Source: Bifidobacterium asteroides (lineage in GTDB: Bacteria; Actinomycetota; Actinomycetes; Actinomycetales; Bifidobacteriaceae). Taken from it: a stretch of 64,000 nt of DNA. The position numbers were made by a program, and so were the translations under genes. Location of the stretch: positions 558,001-622,000 of the forward strand of contig NZ_CP048272.1 in NCBI RefSeq assembly GCF_019469425.1, written 5' to 3'. Positions 18,539-31,200 of the stretch are shown here, piece after piece (the first letter of the stretch is position 1; each line of letters starts with the position of its first letter). The notes under the pieces were generated by a model, which worked only from the letters and a program-made list of their open reading frames with translations, searched no databases and was not told where the DNA came from.

Positions 18539-18563
18539 GGGATGCCCGCCTGACGGGCATCCC
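18539..18563 (+). promoter_or_regulatory. Perfect hairpin between rpoB and rpoC
   Basis: GGGATGCCCG (18539-18548), loop CCTGA, CGGGCATCCC (18554-18563): a 10-bp perfect stem without a T-tail. It could be an RNA-processing or partial-attenuation site that tunes rpoC relative to rpoB. Confidence 0.55.
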
Positions 18564-18613
18564 TCCAAGAGGCAAACTTCAGAGCAGTTACAAGATCAGA
18601 GACAGGACACAGA

Positions 18614-22762
<4,149 letters not shown>

Positions 22763-22805
22763 TTCATTGAGCTGATCGATCCGGTCAAAACGCAGGATCG
22801 CATAA

Positions 22806-22848
22806 GGGCCTCGTCCGGCGACAAGTCGGCCGAGGCCCCTTTCTTCGT
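22806..22848 (+). terminator. rpoBC terminator, possibly bidirectional
   Basis: GGGCCTCGTCCG and CGGCCGAGGCCC form a strong GC stem with loop GCGACAAGT, followed by CTTTCTTCGTT. It may also stop transcription arriving from the minus-strand operon. Confidence 0.8.
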
Positions 22849-22960
22849 TATGGTCCCGCCTTGTCATGGCTCCGCTGCGGCGGCTTCTGTGACAAACAGG
22901 AAGGGCATGCTGCTTGCCATCTTGTCGAGGTTGGGCAGGGGGACCAGCAGCAGTGGGGAT

Positions 22961-25387
22961 TCAGAAGAGGTGGCGCAGTGACAGCCGCGTCCTCCAGCGC
23001 CTGAAACGGGGCAGGCCCTGCAGGATGGACCGGCGAACCTGATCTACGAGACGCCAGTATTCGGCTGCTTCCTGGTCAGATGCCGGAAGATTGCCGAAGC
23101 TGGTCCTGTCGGCCAGATTGCAGAGCCAGTTCAGCTTGTCCATGTTGGTATTCCGCTGTCCTGTGGTCTTCTGCCGGCCCGGCAGGCCCTGCCTGATGGC
23201 TCTGGTCTGTTCCCTTCTGGTCCCTTGCGGTCTGAGGCCTGACTGCCAAGCCAGGTTGCTGATCTGTTTCCACCCCTGCTCGATGCGCCTTTGGGGCGAG
23301 CCCTTCGTTCTTGCCCGGTTCAAAAGCCAGGCCTTGAACGCCAGAATGATCAGGATCAATAGGACGGTAACCCAGACTGGCGAGGAATAGGCTAGAGCCT
23401 TCCCGGCCAGGGGGCCGAATCGTGTCCAGAAAGAGGGGCCGGACATCTGGTCGGCATCCTGTCCTCCGATGCGGGTCCTGCCCTTGGCGCGCTGGTCGTC
23501 CCGGAGAGGATCGGCCAGCGGGGGCGGCGGCTGTCTGACCAGGGTCTTGGGGTTGGGAGGGGTCAGATTCAGGTTCTTGTCCGGTGTCTTCGTCTCCTGC
23601 GGTGTGGGGTAGAAGGACACCCAGCCCAGGCTCGCCAGGTTGATCTCGACCCAGGCCTCGGCGTCCTCCCCTTTGAAATCCACGGTTGTGCCGCCGCCGG
23701 GGTCCTGGTGGGTGCGGGTCTTGCTGATGCCTCCCTGTCTGTCCTTGGGGATGAAACCCAGGACAACCCGGGAGGGGAGACCCATCTGCCTGGCCAGAAG
23801 TGCCATGGTGGAGGCGTACTGTTCGCTGTCGCCTACCATGGCCTGCGCCTGAAGGAGCTGGTTGATCCGATAGTCGCCGTGGCCGGCGGGGGACGGATAG
23901 TCGCCCTCCAGGCCATGGGAGAACCAGCCGTCCTGATGGAGCCTGGTCTCGATGGCCAGGGCCCTGGCGCCTGGCTTGTCCTGGAAGGATGTCATCAGGG
24001 CCGCTGCCTTGGGCAGGGAATCCGGCGGATCCGAGACTTGGGGGACCTGAGCCGCTCCTGCCTGGCTGTTCCTGATGGCTTCCTGTCTTGGTCTGACGCT
24101 CAGGTTCCCCTCGACCGTATAGGTGGTGTTGGCGCTTAGGGGTGTGGCCGAAAGGGCGGAATCGGTTCCCCTGTTGTAATAAAGGTCCTCCCGGCTCAGA
24201 TTCCTTCCTGGGCTGATGGATGAGGCACGGCCGGCCGTGGGCAGCCAGGAGCGTCCGAACCCCTGGTGGATGGTGAAGGAGGCCTTAAAGGACGGGCCCT
24301 GGGCCAGTTTGTCGTCAGCTTCTCCACCATCCCGGCCGGGGGAAATGAGGTTGCCGATGCGCCGGTAATCGTAGGACTGTCCGGGCATGGCGCTGTCGGA
24401 AAGGTTCCAGACCTTGCCATCGAACCGGTCCATGACGGCCATGCGGATCGGTGTGCCGGCCGGCAGATTGTGCACGGTCACCAGGGTGTCATCCTTGTGA
24501 TCCTTGATGTAGGACCGGTAGTCGCTCAGGGGGCTGGTGAACTGGTAGGGGTCGATCGGAGGCTGGTAACGGTCACGGAGCACCAGACGGTCAAGCGGGA
24601 CCAGGAGCGTCCCGCCCATGGCGATGCTCAAGGCCGGGACAAGGGTCAGGACCTTGGCCAGGAGTCTGCCGGACCGGATCAGTTGCAGGCGCCAGGAAGT
24701 CCAGAAAAGGAGCAGGGCCCACAGGCAGCATCCCATAAGCCCTGGATGCCATCCATGGCTGGTTCCTAGGAGTGCCGATACCGACAAGGTGACCAGTATC
24801 GGCAGGGTGGCAAGGATCGGGGTGGGGTCTACGGTGCCGTCAGGCCGCCTGGGCCGGTCATAGGGATGCGCTTGCGCCAGGAAGGCCGCCAGGAATGAGG
24901 TCCACAGGAGAAGGGTCCACAGGGCCATGAAGCCGCCCGCCTCCCAGCCCAGCGGAGGGTCGATGGCGACCAGGGTCTTGAAAGAGCCGAAGGTGTCCGT
25001 CCACCCTTGGACCAGGGTTCTGGGGGTGGGTATCAGATGGAGGAAGGTGGTTTCATTCAGGGTCACGACGGGTCCCAGGATGAATTGGGCCGCAATCAGC
25101 AATACGGCTTGAAGAATATAAGGGCGGAGGGCATGGCGGGAACGGATCATAGCGGTGAGGGCCCCGGCCAGGCCGGCCAGGAATCCCACCATGAGCCATC
25201 CCGCAAGGTCCCCGTACACAGGAAGCAGCTGGACGGCGGCAAGGAGGTTGACTGGGACCAATGACAGGGTGGAGAGAAATCCCAGGGTATGGCTCCTGGG
25301 ATCTTCCCGTGGCATCGATCGGCTACCATGCAGCATGCGGACCGGCGAGGGGATTGGCCCGGCCTGCCAGGTTCCGGGGATCTTCAT
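22961..25387 (-). CDS. tgm: Transglutaminase-fold membrane protein with lost catalytic triad
   Basis: 808-residue protein of the TgpA type. Five to six membrane helices lie in the first 240 residues. An extracytoplasmic region with a transglutaminase-like core follows (DGWFSHGLEGDYPSPAG to WVSFYPTP, about 490-596), then a Pro-rich linker, a helix near 685-705 and a basic cytoplasmic tail. In active members the core has Cys (GxCEQ/YFA), His (HAWVE) and Asp (VDPTP). Here they are Ser521 (GDSEQYAS), Glu577 (EAWVEI) and Tyr593 (FYPTP), so enzyme activity is unlikely and a structural or binding role is inferred. Its ATG overlaps the DUF58 stop (ATGA). It is the last gene of the PFNA-like operon. 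Confidence 0.85.
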   Translation of the reverse strand: MKIPGTWQAGPIPSPVRMLHGSRSMPREDPRSHTLGFLSTLSLVPVNLLAAVQLLPVYGDLAGWLMVGFLAGLAGALTAMIRSRHALRPYILQAVLLIAAQFILGPVVTLNETTFLHLIPTPRTLVQGWTDTFGSFKTLVAIDPPLGWEAGGFMALWTLLLWTSFLAAFLAQAHPYDRPRRPDGTVDPTPILATLPILVTLSVSALLGTSHGWHPGLMGCCLWALLLFWTSWRLQLIRSGRLLAKVLTLVPALSIAMGGTLLVPLDRLVLRDRYQPPIDPYQFTSPLSDYRSYIKDHKDDTLVTVHNLPAGTPIRMAVMDRFDGKVWNLSDSAMPGQSYDYRRIGNLISPGRDGGEADDKLAQGPSFKASFTIHQGFGRSWLPTAGRASSISPGRNLSREDLYYNRGTDSALSATPLSANTTYTVEGNLSVRPRQEAIRNSQAGAAQVPQVSDPPDSLPKAAALMTSFQDKPGARALAIETRLHQDGWFSHGLEGDYPSPAGHGDYRINQLLQAQAMVGDSEQYASTMALLARQMGLPSRVVLGFIPKDRQGGISKTRTHQDPGGGTTVDFKGEDAEAWVEINLASLGWVSFYPTPQETKTPDKNLNLTPPNPKTLVRQPPPPLADPLRDDQRAKGRTRIGGQDADQMSGPSFWTRFGPLAGKALAYSSPVWVTVLLILIILAFKAWLLNRARTKGSPQRRIEQGWKQISNLAWQSGLRPQGTRREQTRAIRQGLPGRQKTTGQRNTNMDKLNWLCNLADRTSFGNLPASDQEAAEYWRLVDQVRRSILQGLPRFRRWRTRLSLRHLF

Positions 25388-26712
25388 ACGAGGGTCTCCG
25401 TAATCAGGGGGAGGTCCTCAAGGGTTCCCAGGCGGGCCAGGGTCATGGCCCCCTGCTCATGGATGGCGCGCGCTTCCTCTCTTGCGGCGATCAGGACCAT
25501 GGTTCGAATGGATTCGGGCAACCCGACGGTCATGGTCTGGGTTGCCTGTCGGTCGGTCCGGGAGCCCGAGACCAGGAGGATCAGAGAGGTGTCGGGGACA
25601 TGGGTCTCAATCATGCCGAGCCAGGGGGCCGAGGACTGACCTGGTTTTTCTCCCGCTGGTGCCTCTACTGGGAAAATGGAGCTGCAATCATCCAAGAAGT
25701 TGCGGGGGGAGTCGGTGCGGAGGAAGCTGGTTTTCCAAGCGGAATGATTCTGCCGGAGTCTGTTGGGCCGGAAGCCGGCAGGGGCATCAACCCGGTTTCG
25801 GGTTTGATCGGCGGGGACCATGGCCGCCAGGCGGCGGTTGTCCAGCAGGCATCGTTCCCCCAGCGAAGCGAAGATGCTGACGGCTAGTTCGAATTCCTCA
25901 GCACTGGCGTATGAGGATGGATCGGTATCCATCCAGAGAGCGGTGGCTGTACGGAGGGTGGGCTCGTATTGGCGGACCATCAGGGAACCGGTCTTGGCTG
26001 TGGAGAGCCAGTGGACACGCTTGATGTCATCCCCGGGCTGGTAAGGGCGCAGGGCGTGGAATTCCAGGTCGTCATCCACGATTCCGGAGGCCGCGCGCCC
26101 ATCGAGATCCCGTTGGAGCCCGGCTGTGATCGGTGCCAGGTCAATGGTTCGAGGGTGGACATACAGCTGGTTTCCATCAGTCAGGATCCGCTTCCTGAGG
26201 ATGGCGCCATAGGGGTCGCCGGCCTCCATGGTCACCGGTCCCACATGGACGGCGCCGCGGTGCGATGCCTGAAGTCTCAGGTTCAGGTGATCGGATTGGC
26301 CGGCTGCAAGTGCCGGAAAGGCCAGATACGCGGGCTCGCTCCCGATCATGATGCTGATTCTGCACCTGTGTGCGGTGCGCGGACCCGGGTTGGATAGTGT
26401 TACGGAAAGCTCCGACTCCTGACCCACGACAAGGCGGATCTGGCCCAGGTTGAGATCAGCCCGGCAGCCAAGGTTTCCCATGCTCATGATCAGGCCGGTG
26501 GATATCATGATCAGGCTGGTCAGAAGGAAGACCAGAAGCTCGGCCCAGCCGACCAAGGCCAGGCCGACACCGGCGATCACCATGATCGTGATTATCCCCC
26601 AACCCAGCGGTGTCACCATGGAAAGGGCCTGGTGCAACGGGGTGTTGCTTGAAAGTGTCCGAAGTGTCTCCGAGGTGTGCATGGATGTCTTGGCTGATCT
26701 CCATGTGGTCAT
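25384..26712 (-). CDS. DUF58 domain membrane protein
   Basis: 442 residues. Two membrane helices lie near the N-terminus (about residues 30-75, GWGIITIMVIAGVGLALVGW onward), followed by a beta domain and the DUF58 signature around residue 220 (RPYQPGDDIKRVHWLSTAKT). DUF58 proteins usually contain a divergent von Willebrand A fold and work with MoxR ATPases. The open frame runs upstream to 26880, but ATG at 26712 is right behind the moxR stop (4 nt), so the start was placed there. Role inferred from context: a MoxR-driven complex at the membrane. Confidence 0.85.
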   Translation of the reverse strand: MTTWRSAKTSMHTSETLRTLSSNTPLHQALSMVTPLGWGIITIMVIAGVGLALVGWAELLVFLLTSLIMISTGLIMSMGNLGCRADLNLGQIRLVVGQESELSVTLSNPGPRTAHRCRISIMIGSEPAYLAFPALAAGQSDHLNLRLQASHRGAVHVGPVTMEAGDPYGAILRKRILTDGNQLYVHPRTIDLAPITAGLQRDLDGRAASGIVDDDLEFHALRPYQPGDDIKRVHWLSTAKTGSLMVRQYEPTLRTATALWMDTDPSSYASAEEFELAVSIFASLGERCLLDNRRLAAMVPADQTRNRVDAPAGFRPNRLRQNHSAWKTSFLRTDSPRNFLDDCSSIFPVEAPAGEKPGQSSAPWLGMIETHVPDTSLILLVSGSRTDRQATQTMTVGLPESIRTMVLIAAREEARAIHEQGAMTLARLGTLEDLPLITETLV

Positions 26713-26716
26713 GGTC

Positions 26717-28240
26717 TCAGTGCTCCGCCGTGGGGATGGGGACTGTGGCCAGGGCTTCAGCCAGGGCCTGGTGCTCATCGACCCCGGAGAGCCTGGCCTC
26801 GGTTTCCAGAACCAGGCGATGGGCCAGGACCGGATCGACAAGCTCCTTGACATCGTCGGGAATGACGTAATCGCGGCCATGGGAGTAGGCCCAGATCCGG
26901 GCGCAGCGGATCAGGGCCAAGCCTCCACGGATGGAGGAGCCCACCTTGATGGCCTTGCTGTGTCGTGTGGCCTCGATGATTCGGATGATGTACTCCATGA
27001 TTGAGGAATCACAGTAGACCTTGGATGCGCTTCGGGCCATTTCGGCAATCCCGTCCGCACCGATCACCGGGGTGACCAGGCCGGCCCTGTCCTTGATGTC
27101 GGCCTCCTGAAGGATGCGCATGCTGGCCTCATGACCAGGAGCGCCCATGGAGGTCCTGATCAGGAAGCGATCCATCTGAGCCTCCGGCAGGCTGTAGGTG
27201 CCCAACTGCTCGATAGGGTTCTGGGTCGCCAGCACCATGAAGGGGTGGGGAACCTGGTAGGTGGCGCCGTCTACCGTGACCTTCTCTTCTTCCATGACCT
27301 CCAGGAGGGCGGACTGGGTCTTGGGCGATGCCCGGTTGATCTCGTCGGCCAGAACCATGGAGGCGAAGACCGGGCCCGGTCTGAACGAGAAGCTTCCCTC
27401 GGCCTGGTCGTAGAAGGTGACACCCACGACATCCGAAGGAAGGAGGTCGGGGGTGAACTGGATGCGCTTGAACCCCACGTCGATGGATCTGGCCAGCGCT
27501 CGCGCCAGCTGGGTCTTGCCGGTGCCCGGATTGTCCTCAAGAAGGATATGGCCGCCCGCGATCAGGGCCGTGACGCACAGCTCCACCGTCTCGGCCTTGC
27601 CGACGACTGCCTTGCCGATGTTCTCGGTAATGGCGTGGAAGGCGCGGGCAAAGTCGTTGGAGTTCATTGCCGGGCTGCCTGTTGTGGAGGTCGGTCCGGT
27701 GTGGTGCCTGGTTCCACGGCCGATGGCAAGGGGCGGGTCCGTATGGGTCTCGTCGGATGCGGACGGTTCCGTCTTTCTTAAGGATTCGGCTGCCATGGTT
27801 GGTTCTGAGGTCATGCGCCTGGCGGGAACCGTTCCTGTTTGAGGATTGCTGTTGTCAGTGGGCTGTCGCCCACCAGCCTGGTCACGCTTGCGCCCAAGAC
27901 CACCCAGCATGGCCTCGCGCTGCCGTTGCAGTATGCGTATGCGGCTGGATCTGCCAGACTCGTCTTCAAAAGTCATGTCATTTTCATTCAGAACCAGCGG
28001 CTTGTCGGCCGCCAGGGGTCTGGCACGGTAAGTGCCCAGTCTGGTCCTGTCTTCGAGGTCGGCGGCTTGGCCGGTCCTTCGGGCTCCAGCCGTCTGATCG
28101 GCGGGTGGATTCGGATCGGGTAGGGTTGGCGGCACTTGACCCGATTCGGATTGGTGGTTGCTCATGACGGTGGCATCATTCAGAGGCCTGCCTTTATCCT
28201 GGGTGGCATCATCCTGGAATTGGTCATTCATGTCTGTCAA
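26717..28240 (-). CDS. MoxR-family AAA+ ATPase with long disordered N-terminus
   Basis: 507 residues. The ATPase domain starts near residue 192 (MNSNDFARAFHAITENIG) with Walker A NPGTGKTQ (near 234), Walker B MVLADEINRA (near 293) and sensor 1 PFMVLATQNPIEQLGTY. MoxR ATPases act as chaperones that mature or remodel partner complexes, typically with DUF58/VWA proteins, as here. The first 190 residues are rich in Asp, Gln, Pro and Thr and probably disordered; an ATG at 27667 gives the standard-length protein and could be an alternative start. The upstream start overlaps the end of the fn3 gene by 17 nt. Confidence 0.87.
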   Translation of the reverse strand: MTDMNDQFQDDATQDKGRPLNDATVMSNHQSESGQVPPTLPDPNPPADQTAGARRTGQAADLEDRTRLGTYRARPLAADKPLVLNENDMTFEDESGRSSRIRILQRQREAMLGGLGRKRDQAGGRQPTDNSNPQTGTVPARRMTSEPTMAAESLRKTEPSASDETHTDPPLAIGRGTRHHTGPTSTTGSPAMNSNDFARAFHAITENIGKAVVGKAETVELCVTALIAGGHILLEDNPGTGKTQLARALARSIDVGFKRIQFTPDLLPSDVVGVTFYDQAEGSFSFRPGPVFASMVLADEINRASPKTQSALLEVMEEEKVTVDGATYQVPHPFMVLATQNPIEQLGTYSLPEAQMDRFLIRTSMGAPGHEASMRILQEADIKDRAGLVTPVIGADGIAEMARSASKVYCDSSIMEYIIRIIEATRHSKAIKVGSSIRGGLALIRCARIWAYSHGRDYVIPDDVKELVDPVLAHRLVLETEARLSGVDEHQALAEALATVPIPTAEH

Positions 28241-31200
28241 TCCTTGTTTTCATGGGGGCTGATTGGTTCCATCTGACTGGAATCCCGGGCTGTTCCGCAG
28301 TTTCCTGCGGTCTGTGCCCAGTTTTTCGAGTGGATGGCGTTCGGCGGTTCTCCAAGGTGTGCTTCGTGGATGACTGTCCTCCTGCAAGTGTCAGTTCCTT
28401 GGCGACTGTCGGTGAAAGTCCCTCGCTGCCTGCGCCGCTGATGCGGCTGACGGCTTTGAATCTCATGGTTGCTCCCGGTTGGGCAACCGAGGCAGGCAGG
28501 GTGACCTGCTTCCTTGCTGTCTGGGGGGTGCATCCCAGTGTCCATGAGGCGGTCGAGGGTTCGACTCCTTCAAGCGTGACCAGGATGTCCTTGCAGGGCC
28601 TGCCATGGCTGGCGCCCGGAGTCAATGCCAGATCGACCTTGGTGGGATCGTTGGCGGGGTCGTCTTGTTCGACCTTATCAAAGGAAGGCGGATCGGGGTG
28701 CGACCATGTGGATCCGGAGGCGGATTCGGCCGTTCCGGCTCCGGCCATGTTGGAGGGTACGACAGTGACGGAGCAGGCCAGCCCTGCGTCCTGGTGATCG
28801 ACGGAGAAGATCGCGCTGGTGGAGGTTGGTGGGCGATTCCGCATGGATCCGCAACCGGGTCCGTTGGCTTGGACCGTGTAACGGTCGACGGGCGAGCCAT
28901 GATTTTCGGGCTGGTCCCACTTTACCGTCAAGGTTTCCTTGACGCTGCCGTCCATCGACAGGTTGCGTACGCCTCCAGGTATCACATCCGGCCTGGCGGC
29001 GAGGGGGGAGGAGGCAGAGGACCATCCGGCCTCGTTGTGGGCCCGGACCGTGAAGCTATAGTCCCGACCATTGGTAAGACCCGTAACTGTGCAGGTGGTG
29101 GCCCTTGAACATGATTGCCGACCTGCGTCAGCATCCGACTGGTAGGAGACCTGGTACTCGTCAATGGGACTCCCATTGGCGCTCCCCGGCTCCCAAGCCA
29201 GGGAGACCGTCCCGTCTCCTGCGCGTGGAGATCCGACTAGGACCCGAGGGGGCTGCGGCTTGTCGATGATGCTGACTGTTATGGTTGCGCTGACCCGCCG
29301 GTCCTTGTCTCTGGTGCCGTCTTCCACGGTTGCCAGGACAGTGTTGGTCGATGCGCCGATATCCTTGCCGACCTTGATGGTCACCTGGCCGTTCTCGCCG
29401 GGGGAGGCGGACAGTTTCGATGCATCGTCGGTCACCACGCCAACCACCCGCAGAGGGCTGTCGGGGAAGGGATTCATGGCTCCCTCAAGGACATCGACAT
29501 CAAGACTCTGACCCGCCTTGGCTCTGATGGCGCGCGAGGGCACCGACGCCAGGGGACGGGTGGTCCTGACGATCCTGAAGGTCAGGCCTGTCTTGACGTT
29601 GCCATCCGCATAGGCGATGGTGATGGGCAGGATGGCCCTGGCTCCTGGCGCGGCGGTCTTGTCGGCGCTGACAGAGAGCTGGCCCTTGCGGGTGAGTGCG
29701 GCCTTGACTGGCCCTTCGGCTCCGCTGGTCGCATAGACGTATGAGCTGACACGGCTTCCCGCCGGGACCTGGGTCAAGGCCCTCAGGGAGATGGTCTGTG
29801 CAGGCTCTCCGGCCACGAGATCGATCGGTGGGGCCGAAAGGCGTGGCGGTTCTTCATGCCCTCCCTCGACGGTGATGGGAAGGGTCAAGACGGCCGAATT
29901 GACAATGGTTTTCCCATCGGGGACCCCGTCCTGTGCGGTGAAGGTCAGGGAGGCAGGTCCTGAATAGTCCTTGTTGGCGGCGAACCTGAGCGTAGTCGGA
30001 TTCACATAGGGCTCGGACCCATCGGATTTGGTCGCTGAAACCGAGTCTGCCGAGGCGATCCGGGCTGTTTTGCCGGCTCCTACACGTACCTGATCGGCGA
30101 TGTCGATGGTGATGCTCTGCCCGGCCCGGACCCGAAGGGCAGGTGCCTTGGGTCGGAGAGTCGGAGGGAAGACGCCGTATGCCGGCACCTTGACGAAGGC
30201 AGTGGACGTGATCTTGTACCGGGTGTTGGTGACCGTGTAGGGGACCGCCCTGGCCTGGTCCGTCAGATCGATGCTGAGCGTGGTCGATCCCGGGCCGCCC
30301 TTGATCCGGGCGTGATTGCTGGCGCTGGGATGCACCGCCAGTTTCAGATCGTCCATGGTCCCCGAGGGGTTGGCCATGGAGTCGACAAGGTTGACATCGA
30401 CCGAACGTTTGTCGATCGTATCGGCAGGGGCCACATCGTAGTCCTGGAGGGTCGGCGGCTGTATCGGCGCCTTGGGGTCCGTGGTGACGGTCAGGGTGGC
30501 CTGATCACTGATGCCGGCCTGGTTTTTGGCCCGATAGACCACGTATGAGGTACCGGCCTGGGTCGGAGCGGTCAGGCGGATCATGTCGCCGACGACCTTG
30601 GCGTCGTGGACCCCGGTGGTTTCAAGGTCGGGGTCCAGGGCCAGCGTGGTGTCATCCCCCGAGATGTCGTTGGACAGGACAGGTACGTCCACTGCCGTCC
30701 CCGGCCTCAGATTCACCTGGTCGTCACGGCTGAAAACGCCCCCTGAGGCAGTGCTCTGGAAGACGCCGACGCGGATATGTCCCTGGGCCCGTTGTCCGAC
30801 CCAGTCTTCGACAGCATAGGTGAAGTCGTCCGTGCCTTTTGAGTCGGCATAAGCCTCGTAGATCAGGTAGTCGGCTCCTACTTGGGTGATCCTTCCCAAT
30901 TTGGGCGCCTGGTTTCCCAATCCCGACAGGGTGTCGCAGTCGCCGTCCGGATCGATGCCGGTCAGGGATATGGGGATGCGGACCTTGGCTCCTGCAGCTG
31001 CCTGGGCCTCGATGTCATCTGGGGTGGGTGCCGGCTTGTCCCGCTGGTTGTCGGCATGGACCTTGAAGGTAATGGTCCCGGAGGCCGTGTTGCCCAGGTT
31101 GTCCTTGACCGTGTAGGTGACTGGGTAGGTGCCCGTCTCGTGTCCGGCTTGGTAACGCACCGTGTCGCCGGAGACGAAGATCAATCCCCTGAAGGTCGCC

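Noticed and set aside
22849-22960. Possible remnant of a PP2C phosphatase after the transglutaminase-like gene
   Set aside because: No stretch in any frame resembles PP2C motifs; it is just intergenic sequence.
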